From: a virus
Direction: 5' to 3' (one strand)
DNA length: 64,000 bases
IMG/VR virus record: IMGVR_UViG_3300046820_002290
Coordinates: 27,973 to 91,972 of that record
Positions 57,795-64,000 of the stretch are shown piece by piece; within the stretch, counting starts at the first letter, position 1; every line of letters starts with the position of its first letter. Both the position numbers and the translations under genes were made by a program. The notes beneath the pieces are model-generated. The model did no database searches, had not been told where the DNA came from, and worked only from the letters and a program-made list of their open reading frames with translations.

Positions 57795-58405
57795 TGGACA
57801 CTCGGCTAACAGACGACGGTTTCTTCTGGATGCGTGACGGTGTACTTTCACCCGAGTTCTGTCAAGATCTTATCTCAAAGTTTGAAGCTTGTCCGGATAA
57901 GGGCCCAGGAAACACACTAAGTGGTTACAACTCAAACTCCAAGATTTCCACAGATCTGATGCTTTCAGGGCATCCCGACTTTCGGGAGGAGGATCAAACT
58001 TTATATCTGTCTCTGCAACTAAACAGCCGGGATTACCTCGACCAAATCGCCTATAGACCTTGGAAAGGTCCCTATGGAGACACCGGATACAACATTCAAC
58101 GCACACTGCCAGGCGAATACTTCAACTGGCACACCGATTTCTTTGCGGATCCTTGGGCTAACTTTGTCAGAGTCTATACTTTCATCTGGTACCTGACGGA
58201 TGTAACTGGTGAAGGGGGCCACACAGAGTTTGCCAATGGCTTGCGAGTGCAACCGAAGGTCGGACGCATGCTGTTCTTCCCCGCAGAGTTTAGCAACATG
58301 CACCGGGGGGTTGCCCCTGAGACCGATACCAAGTACATCGTAACGGGGTGGATGCACCAGCCGATTCATCCTCAGTTTACACCAATGCCTTCCCCACTAC
58401 AATAA
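57794..58405 (+). CDS. 2-oxoglutarate/Fe(II) oxygenase, prolyl-4-hydroxylase-like
   Basis: Predicted non-haem iron dioxygenase of 203 residues. NWHTDF gives the HxD pair (His113, Asp115), and AEFSNMHRGVAP gives the distal His170; DTKYIVTGWM follows, where Lys180 or a neighbour would hold 2-oxoglutarate. Strands with IQRTLPGEYF and FIWYLTDVTGEGGHTEF fit the P4H double-stranded helix. It hydroxylates an unknown substrate using O2 and 2-oxoglutarate. Such enzymes are frequent in cyanophages. The ATG overlaps the endonuclease stop. Confidence 0.85.
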   Translation: MDTRLTDDGFFWMRDGVLSPEFCQDLISKFEACPDKGPGNTLSGYNSNSKISTDLMLSGHPDFREEDQTLYLSLQLNSRDYLDQIAYRPWKGPYGDTGYNIQRTLPGEYFNWHTDFFADPWANFVRVYTFIWYLTDVTGEGGHTEFANGLRVQPKVGRMLFFPAEFSNMHRGVAPETDTKYIVTGWMHQPIHPQFTPMPSPLQ

Positions 58406-58425
58406 ACCGTTATTTACTACCAGCA

Positions 58426-58674
58426 ATGACCCCCGACTACGGAACCTACCGTCTGTCTTACACGCCTCCCGAAGCCGATGGGGACGAGGAGTATCCCCTC
58501 ATCGCTATCGAGATGAGCACTAGCGGTGACACAAACGTGGACCAAATGCTGCGATTCTACGAAGCTTTTCTCGCAGCCGCAGGCTATCCCATTGACGGAG
58601 AACTTCAGGTCGTTCAACGAGAAACCCGAAGCTACGACTCCCGGTTCACTACTATCAGTTCGCAGTCTTGGTGA
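58426..58674 (+). CDS. Small unknown protein before thyX
   Basis: Not recognised. Eighty-two residues: a beta start (YGTYRLSYTPPEADGDEEYP), then a helix (TNVDQMLRFYEAFLAAAGYP) and a final beta turn ending SSQSW. It reads as a small alpha/beta protein. The ATG is taken after the 2OG gene rather than an upstream in-frame codon that overlaps it. Its TGA overlaps the thyX ATG by one base, so it is coupled to nucleotide metabolism; function unknown. Confidence 0.6.
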   Translation: MTPDYGTYRLSYTPPEADGDEEYPLIAIEMSTSGDTNVDQMLRFYEAFLAAAGYPIDGELQVVQRETRSYDSRFTTISSQSW

Positions 58675-59459
58675 TGGAAAATAATAATTGTTGGTTCATT
58701 GAAGGTTCGAGCAAAGCGCGATTGGTCTCGGTGACTCCGGACCCGGAAGGTGTACTTGGCTACATTGCTCGTGTAACCTCAAAGGATCAAACCAATCCAA
58801 ATGTTGAACGACTCCTAAAGTACTGTGCCAAGCACGGACACTGGTCGGTGTTCGAGCAAGCGACAATGACGGTTGAGGTTGTTACCCCGCTGGCTATTGC
58901 GGTCCAACTTCTCCGTCACCGCAGCTTCTGCTTTCAGCAGTTCTCTGGCCGATACGAAGATCAGCAGGAGATGGTTAAGCACACCGCTGACTTAACTTCC
59001 TATAACAATCTCTTTTACATGCCCGAGGAGGCTCGGGTTCAAGACCCGAAGAACCGGCAGAATTCCATTCCTGCCACAGACCCTGCGTTGACAGACGCAA
59101 TGTGGGCAACAATGTCCACCTCGTATATGGTCGCTCTTCAGTGCTACAATGACTTACTCCAGCGAGGCATCGCGAAAGAAATCGCACGGTTCGTACTCCC
59201 AGAAGGCGTTTTTAGCCGTCTGTATGTTACTGGGAGTTGTCGGAGCTTTATCCACTATATTGGTGTTCGTGATGACGAGGGTGTTGCTCAGTACGAGCAC
59301 TGTGAACTCGCCCGGTGTATCAGGTCCGTCTTTGCAACGCAATTTCCAACCGTGAACGCTGCTGTTTTTAACTCTGAGCGCCCACCCGTAGAGATCGAAC
59401 TTGAAGAGGCAAAAGCAGAGATCGCTGTCCTGAAGGCCACGCTTCGAGGTAAGCTATGA
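58674..59459 (+). CDS. thyX: Flavin-dependent thymidylate synthase
   Basis: Methylates dUMP to dTMP using methylene-tetrahydrofolate, NADPH and FAD; acts as a homotetramer. The 261-residue protein carries the ThyX signature RHRSFCFQQFSGRYE at residues 81-95, with the RHR(x7)S core intact. GHWSVFEQATMTVEVVTPLA comes before it and GSCRSFIHYIGVRDDEGVAQ later contributes substrate-binding residues. The ending is a coiled helix (ELEEAKAEIAVLKATLRG), longer than in short ThyX proteins. The start is the ATG overlapping the previous stop. It supplies dTMP for phage DNA synthesis with the nucleases around it. Confidence 0.95.
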   Translation: MENNNCWFIEGSSKARLVSVTPDPEGVLGYIARVTSKDQTNPNVERLLKYCAKHGHWSVFEQATMTVEVVTPLAIAVQLLRHRSFCFQQFSGRYEDQQEMVKHTADLTSYNNLFYMPEEARVQDPKNRQNSIPATDPALTDAMWATMSTSYMVALQCYNDLLQRGIAKEIARFVLPEGVFSRLYVTGSCRSFIHYIGVRDDEGVAQYEHCELARCIRSVFATQFPTVNAAVFNSERPPVEIELEEAKAEIAVLKATLRGKL

Positions 59460-60073
59460 GAAAGTCAGGGGTATTCACTGACTGGCTCTATGAGTGGGAC
59501 GTTCCCGAAAATGTTCTCGAGATTTCCCTGAGTCACGCTCAGAAGGCCACCTATTACAACGGTGTAAAAAACCAAACGTCCTACCCCGAGCAGTTTTTCG
59601 GGGATGACTTTGACCCAGTTCGAGATTGGGTAGATGCCAGACTGCACGAAATTAAACTCGATCTCGATCTGGAATGCGAGTTTCTTAAGTCCACTGTCTT
59701 CTGGACCACCAAGAGTGAACGAGGCCAGTGGCATCACACTCATAAGCACGGTTTCTCAGTCGTTAGCGGTATAATCTATCTGACCCCTTCGGGCTCACAA
59801 ACTTGGTTTAGCAGAGAAAGTGTCTGGTCTCCGGATTACACTGGCATAGCCATCCACAACCAGGAAAAAAGCACGCTCTTCTTCAAACGCCAGACCGAAG
59901 TTGGCAAAGCCATCTTCTTCCCTAGCGGGGTAATGCACAGTGTCACCGAACACGACCGAACAGAACCCCGTCATACATTATCATTTAACAGCTACGTTTC
60001 CGGCCAAATCGGAAGCTACTCAGACATCCACTCTCGTCGTCTCCTCAACCTCACTGTCAATCAAAAGCAATGA
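59456..60073 (+). CDS. Second 2OG-Fe(II) oxygenase-like protein
   Basis: Predicted iron-dependent dioxygenase of 205 residues, of the phage/bacterial type I know as TIGR02466. QWHHTHKHGFSVVSGIIYLT contains the His cluster (His94, His96, His98), with GKAIFFPSGVMHSVTEHD giving the distal His161 and EPRHTLSFNSY giving Arg172 for 2-oxoglutarate. It is unrelated in close sequence to the oxygenase at 57.8 kb. It starts with ATGA overlapping thyX and ends ATGA-overlapped by the next gene. The substrate is unknown. Confidence 0.75.
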   Translation: MRKSGVFTDWLYEWDVPENVLEISLSHAQKATYYNGVKNQTSYPEQFFGDDFDPVRDWVDARLHEIKLDLDLECEFLKSTVFWTTKSERGQWHHTHKHGFSVVSGIIYLTPSGSQTWFSRESVWSPDYTGIAIHNQEKSTLFFKRQTEVGKAIFFPSGVMHSVTEHDRTEPRHTLSFNSYVSGQIGSYSDIHSRRLLNLTVNQKQ

Positions 60074-60288
60074 TTACCGCTAATCGTCAATCCATTACCG
60101 GTCACTGGAAGATTATGGCTGATTACCCGTCAAAAGACGGGGACTACATGGTTGTTTTCCGTAGGGAGGACGGAGGCATTGGAGACCCTGACATTTGGAG
60201 TTTCCAGCGAGGGGAATGGGAACCCCTCTTCGGTTACACCCCTGACTCTGAGCCTGAGTATTGGCTCGATATTCAAATGCCCCAATGA
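60070..60288 (+). CDS. Small DUF551-like protein
   Basis: A 72-residue protein with WKIMADYPSKDGDYMVVFRR near the start and EPEYWLDIQMP at the end. The pattern P-x-x-D-G-x-Y-x-V, then a Trp strand, then a terminal W-x-x-x-x-x-P recalls the DUF551 domain found in many phages, whose function is unknown. It overlaps the previous gene and the next by four bases each, in the same operon as thyX and the 5'-nuclease. Confidence 0.5.
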   Translation: MITANRQSITGHWKIMADYPSKDGDYMVVFRREDGGIGDPDIWSFQRGEWEPLFGYTPDSEPEYWLDIQMPQ

Positions 60289-61253
60289 TGGAACGTCCTA
60301 AGTTTGAAAACATAATCGAGATAAATACCAATCCCAGCGCTCTCTGGGTTATTGACTACAATGTCATGGTTCACGATATATTGAACTGGTATGTCTCTAA
60401 AATCGAAGGCTCTTTCTCTAAGGAAGTTGAAGCCAAACTGGTTAAAGGTGTCTGGGCTCTTTACGTAAACCGAGGCCCTCAGTTTCTCCCTAGAAACTCC
60501 TATCGCACAATCTTAGTTGCTGACTACCGTGATCCGGAAACTTCTAATTACTGGCGCGACGAATTTATGCGCGAGTCTGAACAAGTTCAACAAGCTTGGG
60601 CTGACTATGCGGAACAGCAAGGAGTTGATAAGGACTCCTTACGGACCAACTATAAGGGAACACGTGGCGCTAAGACAGAGTCTTTCTGGTTTGTTTACAA
60701 CATCGGTAAAGACTATTGTCAAAAATTCTTCCCGTGGTACTGGCAGCTTGGGTACGAGGCTGACGACCTTTCGGGATCAATTGCTCGACTCAGTCGAACT
60801 TCTGAAAAAGATTCGGTGATCCACCGCAGACAAATCCTTCTGCACACTTGTGACAGAGATTGGGCACAACTGATTGACGATGAGAATAAAATCTACTTCT
60901 CGAACTCACGCTGGTGCCGCCCAAACGAGCGGATCCAAGAGCAACTTCAAAAGGAAGAAGGAGTCCTTGAGTGGGTCGAATACAAGATGAAAGTGAAACT
61001 CAAGCACCCCTCGGAGATGGCTGTGCACAAGTCGATCCAAGGTGACATGGGCGACAATGCCGTCAAGGGATCGCCCGTGGAGTTGTACGACCTAATTTAC
61101 CCGCACCCGAAGTGGAACATTGATGAGTTGCTCTGGACCGAGGAGTTTATTGAGTCGATGAATAATCCTGAGCCCACAACAAGGCATGACCATTACGAGC
61201 AGACTATCCGCCAATTTGCAAAAATCTCTCTAGAAGTACCAATTAGGGTATAA
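60285..61253 (+). CDS. 5'-3' exonuclease / flap nuclease (T4 RNase H-like)
   Basis: Predicted FEN-family nuclease of 322 residues removing RNA primers or 5' flaps during replication. ALWVIDYNVMVHD supplies the first Asp of the PIN-like fold, YRTILVADYRDP the second strand, YEADDLSGSIARL the conserved Glu-Ala-Asp-Asp, and ILLHTCDRDWAQLID the T-x-D-x-D site. Later, GDMGDNAVKG corresponds to the helix-3-turn-helix GDxxDNxxG motif. The ATG pair at its start overlaps the preceding gene. It is the last member of the DNA-metabolism operon. Confidence 0.85.
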   Translation: MMERPKFENIIEINTNPSALWVIDYNVMVHDILNWYVSKIEGSFSKEVEAKLVKGVWALYVNRGPQFLPRNSYRTILVADYRDPETSNYWRDEFMRESEQVQQAWADYAEQQGVDKDSLRTNYKGTRGAKTESFWFVYNIGKDYCQKFFPWYWQLGYEADDLSGSIARLSRTSEKDSVIHRRQILLHTCDRDWAQLIDDENKIYFSNSRWCRPNERIQEQLQKEEGVLEWVEYKMKVKLKHPSEMAVHKSIQGDMGDNAVKGSPVELYDLIYPHPKWNIDELLWTEEFIESMNNPEPTTRHDHYEQTIRQFAKISLEVPIRV

Positions 61254-61317
61254 CTTTAAGGGGTTGGTGATTTCCTCGCGAGGGTTCTCACCTCCCCAAA
61301 CCCTCGCAAAGTTTAGA

Positions 61318-61869
61318 ATGAATAAAGAAGTCTCCATCGTGAAGGTGGATTTTAGACCGTACAGGAAAATAGCTCAGGAGAACTGGGGACTTACGGATGA
61401 ACAGATGCAGGGAATGCACGTTCATCACAGAATACCCGTTTCTCGCGGGGGTACAAATGATCCCAGTAATTTGTACGTCTGTAGCGCTTGGTTTCATATG
61501 GGCGTCTGGCATGCTGAAGACGGATTTAACAGCCTAATCCCTCATGCTGTGCAGGGAGGTAGGGTAGGAGGTAAGAAATCCCGTGTTGGCCCCATCTCTT
61601 ACGAAAGAAAGTTTGGAATATTTGGGCTTGACCCGGACAAAAAGAAGGAAGCAGAAGTAAAAGGCGGTAGATCCACTTTTGAACAAAAGACGGGTTGTCA
61701 TGCACCTGAATTCAAGGGAGTAGGAGCCAGAAAAACCAATTCAACCTACTGGGAAGATCCGGATCACCCTGAGCTTGGTATATTGCAGGCCGGTCCGTTA
61801 GCTCGAAGACAAAAGGCGCGGGGCTTACCGCACGGCAAGGAGAACCGCAGAAGAGTAAAGAGCGATTAG
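61318..61869 (+). CDS. HNH homing endonuclease
   Basis: Predicted HNH nuclease of 183 residues. MHVHHRIPVSRGGTNDPSNL then YVCSAWFHMGVWH shows the His-His/Asn/His order of the HNH fold without Cys pairs. The middle has repeated GGRVGGKKSR and KGGRSTFEQKTG units. The C-terminus DPDHPELGILQAGPLARRQK then ARGLPHGKENRR closely matches the end of the GIY-YIG protein at 6.2 kb, so a DNA-binding module is shared by two nuclease types. The ATG is chosen; a TTG 54 bases upstream is unlikely. It follows the 5'-nuclease as an insertion would. Confidence 0.78.
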   Translation: MNKEVSIVKVDFRPYRKIAQENWGLTDEQMQGMHVHHRIPVSRGGTNDPSNLYVCSAWFHMGVWHAEDGFNSLIPHAVQGGRVGGKKSRVGPISYERKFGIFGLDPDKKKEAEVKGGRSTFEQKTGCHAPEFKGVGARKTNSTYWEDPDHPELGILQAGPLARRQKARGLPHGKENRRRVKSD

Positions 61870-61876
61870 AAACACA

Positions 61877-61885
61877 GGGTAAAAC
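61877..61885 (+). promoter_or_regulatory. Putative late promoter element GGGTAAAAC
   Basis: GGGTAAAACCAATCAGAC, seven bases after the HNH stop and 21 bases before a GTG start. It marks the return to late virion genes after the replication operon. Confidence 0.55.
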
Positions 61886-61906
61886 CAATCAGACTAAGGT
61901 TCAAAT

Positions 61907-62563
61907 GTGGACGCAGCGTACCAGGCAAAATATCTCGGCATGGCTCGCCTCCTTTGGCAGGCAAGCGAGGGGGATCCTTCTCGGATCCCTGCGGATTATG
62001 CTGGGTATCTTGACCATGTTTACAATGATGGGGATATCTCTCTGGTTGGTTGCCTCCCTTTAGTGGAGGATTATTCTGAGCTCGAAGATTTTGAAATTGA
62101 CGAAGCTATCGAAATGCTGGGCAAGGTCAATCCAGGTGACTGGCCTGACGTAGGAGACATTGAAGGAGTTTCCATGGAGGAGCTCCTTCATGTTTATGAT
62201 GAAGATGCCTCTGAGTTTGACTTCGTAGAAGACAACTTGGGGACAGCTGAAAAAGTAGAGCAGGTTCTTAGCAAGGTTATATCGAGTGTGTTCGGCGACA
62301 AGGTCTCAACAATACGTAGTGAAAAAGGCTATTTCGCCAGCCCTAAGAACAACTTCTTGCAGGAAGACGACGGCACCTTTGCGGGAACCTTCATGCACGA
62401 TGGGAATAAATTTGTGTTCGAGATAGCCCCAGCTGAAGATGGCTGGATTTGCACATACCGAATGCACTGGAATGACTTAGATAAACTACCCCCGCTTCAT
62501 GACGAAGACGATAGTAATAAGAATGACTACACGAGACGTGTTCGCCATCGTGGCTGGAAATAG
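61907..62563 (+). CDS. Unknown acidic protein upstream of baseplate gene
   Basis: Not recognised. A 218-residue, strongly acidic protein read from GTG: an N-terminal helix (DAAYQAKYLGMARLLWQASE), a long Glu/Asp section (PLVEDYSELEDFEIDEAIEM), and a C-terminal beta part (GTFAGTFMHDGNKFVFEIAP then GWICTYRMHWND). Late promoter element upstream and baseplate gene 10 bases downstream suggest virion assembly. An ATG two bases upstream begins a different, short hydrophobic frame, so the true start is slightly uncertain; an internal ATG 11 codons in is an alternative. Confidence 0.65.
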   Translation: MDAAYQAKYLGMARLLWQASEGDPSRIPADYAGYLDHVYNDGDISLVGCLPLVEDYSELEDFEIDEAIEMLGKVNPGDWPDVGDIEGVSMEELLHVYDEDASEFDFVEDNLGTAEKVEQVLSKVISSVFGDKVSTIRSEKGYFASPKNNFLQEDDGTFAGTFMHDGNKFVFEIAPAEDGWICTYRMHWNDLDKLPPLHDEDDSNKNDYTRRVRHRGWK

Positions 62564-62573
62564 GAGGTAGCAT

Positions 62574-64000
62574 ATGGCATCCCAAGGCGGCGTATTAGCC
62601 ACGGTAGGCATCACCCCTTCCTTCATCACGCAGTTGGCCACGCAAACGGCATCAAACGGCGTCCCCCAAGCACTTGGCCAAGTCTGGCAAGGATCTGGCC
62701 AGTCGTTTTTTGGGTCTGCGGGCCAGGCACTTGGTGGCGCACTCGCAGGGTCCGCAGTTAACATTGCTTTGAATTCAGCGCTAGGGACGAATGTTGTTGG
62801 CCCTCAGGGTTTGAGTTTGACCTCCGGTGCTAACATTTTAGCGTCGACCATCACCCCCTATGTGACAGGAGCCGTTGCGGCCGGGATAAACCAAAGTATT
62901 AATAACAGTTTGAAGTCAGCAGGGCCTTTCGGCCCGATTCTGTCTAACATTGGCACTTCCTTAGTCAACCAGACATTTAACGGAATCACAAATGCCATTA
63001 CGGGGGCCACCACTCCCGGCACCGGCAATGCGACTAACTATAAGATGTTCCCCGGGGCAGACGGCATTGGAGAAGTTCCGGCGGTTTATAATGATGGGGG
63101 AGCTTACACCTTAACGGATATTGTCTTCTCTCTGCAACCTGCCAACCAGGGGCCACAAGCATTCGGGGACAGTCAAGCAGCTAATGACCCCAAAACTGCT
63201 ACAACCGCAGCCGTCACGCAAGTGGCAGGGGATTCAGGGTCCGTGACATCTTCCGCCGGAGCCACCGCTAATGCCGCTAAAGCCGAAAAAATGGCGCAAG
63301 GAACCTCGGGGACTACGGACTACGATAGAGCGATTCTTCGTTTCATGTCAAAAGGTACTCCCACCTCTGAGGCGGAAATTGCCAAACTCAATACTGAAGA
63401 ACTTACCGCTCTTAATGATACTCTAAACGCTACGGACGGCCAAGGTCTAGAGCCTCTACCCGCAGCGGGTTATTTTGGGTCTTGGTCCTTCATCACCGCA
63501 CCTGAGAACATTGAATGGGATGTGGCAAACGCCTCCAACCGTGTGGATATATTTGGAACCAATAATCCGCCGGTGGTTGCAGGCACAAAGGGCATGCGCG
63601 ATTTAACTCTGGGCAATGCTTTAGTGGAGGGTTTTGTCCGTGGGGTTTCTCTGGAAGGAAAAATTGCGGCTCTTGAAAAGCTGATGAATTACAAGCTTAA
63701 TTCTTCAGACGGGTTCGTGTCAGTTCCTGTTTACCAAGTTTGGGCAAGTGAGAAAAGTTATGGCGGGTCCGAAGCTTATTACATAATTAAAGACGTGAAA
63801 ATCAAGGAGACAATGCGCGACCTGAAAGGAAATGCAACTCGCGCGTATGTCGACATATCTCTAACGCAAGTTCCGGCATACCAAGTTAACTCCGGGAGAG
63901 ATCAAGCCAGTGCAACCACTGCAGGCGCTAAGTCGGGTTTGCTGGCCAAAGTTAAAGAACAAGCTGGGACAACAGCGACTTCAGGTGCCACGTCCAACGC
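62574..64000 (+). CDS. Baseplate hub / tail-tube initiator-like protein, 3' end outside window
   Basis: Incomplete gene, 475 residues visible and open at the right edge; GGAGG lies six bases before the ATG. Residues 1-145 are Gly/Ala/Asn-rich (LGGALAGSAVNIALNSALGT), with repeated amphipathic stretches. Residues about 300-455 read WSFITAPENIEWDVANASNR, FGTNNPPVVAGTKGMRDLTL, VPVYQVWASEKSYGGSEAYY, DVKIKETMRDLKGNATRAYV and DISLTQVPAYQV, a pattern I associate with cyanophage baseplate tube-initiator (gp48-like) and CIS tube/hub proteins. The assignment is from memory of related sequences. It would sit at the base of the tail tube. Confidence 0.6.
   Translation, partial: MASQGGVLATVGITPSFITQLATQTASNGVPQALGQVWQGSGQSFFGSAGQALGGALAGSAVNIALNSALGTNVVGPQGLSLTSGANILASTITPYVTGAVAAGINQSINNSLKSAGPFGPILSNIGTSLVNQTFNGITNAITGATTPGTGNATNYKMFPGADGIGEVPAVYNDGGAYTLTDIVFSLQPANQGPQAFGDSQAANDPKTATTAAVTQVAGDSGSVTSSAGATANAAKAEKMAQGTSGTTDYDRAILRFMSKGTPTSEAEIAKLNTEELTALNDTLNATDGQGLEPLPAAGYFGSWSFITAPENIEWDVANASNRVDIFGTNNPPVVAGTKGMRDLTLGNALVEGFVRGVSLEGKIAALEKLMNYKLNSSDGFVSVPVYQVWASEKSYGGSEAYYIIKDVKIKETMRDLKGNATRAYVDISLTQVPAYQVNSGRDQASATTAGAKSGLLAKVKEQAGTTATSGATSN

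Noticed and set aside
1-64000. tRNA genes, photosynthesis genes or an integrase
   Set aside because: I looked for cloverleaf-like patterns ending in GGTTCRANNCC and for psbA-like and tyrosine recombinase motifs and saw none that I could support.

Overview
The window is a gene-dense stretch of a tailed double-stranded DNA phage genome. All but one of the genes I accept lie on the plus strand, with short or negative gaps between most of them. A large terminase subunit, a baseplate-spike-like OB-fold protein, a probable baseplate hub or tube-initiator protein at the right edge and a very large set of tail fibres point to a contractile-tailed (myovirus-like) phage. PhoH, flavin-dependent thymidylate synthase, two 2-oxoglutarate oxygenases and fibre proteins of a style I associate with cyanophages make a cyanobacterial host the best guess. 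The short GC-NNN-GC hairpins in two intergenic regions fit this. No photosynthesis gene is in the window, so the host remains an inference.

Layout. Bases 1-14.9 kb hold tail, baseplate and connector-type genes (large structural protein, spike-like protein, a DUF1320/Mu gp36-like protein), a 1494-residue fibre, a coiled-coil repeat protein and two homing endonucleases. From 14.5 to 22.2 kb come the packaging genes (small proteins, large terminase), phoH and a run of small unrecognised genes. From 22.2 to 55.0 kb lies an almost continuous tail-fibre/adhesin array: a 1644-residue beta-helix-like protein, six fibres sharing one N-terminal module, a fibre ending in a glycoside hydrolase family 18-like domain, two fibres ending in the S74 self-cleaving chaperone, and two glycine-rich adhesins each followed by a related small protein. 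A GIY-YIG endonuclease and a glycosyltransferase sit inside the array. From 55.0 kb, after the only minus-strand gene, comes a compact DNA-metabolism operon: DnaQ-like exonuclease, GIY-YIG endonuclease, 2OG oxygenase, thyX, second 2OG oxygenase, 5'-nuclease. An HNH endonuclease, an unknown acidic protein and the truncated baseplate gene close the window.

Regulation. A conserved plus-strand element, GGGTAAAACC followed about 4 bases later by TAAC or TTAAC, occurs about 21 times exactly and 3 times with changes, 21-66 bases upstream of start codons. It precedes virion and fibre genes above all and is absent within the 55.8-61.8 kb operon. I read it as the phage's late promoter. In three genes its TAA is also the stop codon of the gene before it. 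Four clear intrinsic terminators fall between fibre units.

Less certain points: products of about twenty small genes are unknown; one small gene (16.73 kb) seems to have lost its natural C-terminus by a frameshift; names of fibre modules come from motif recognition by eye without any search.
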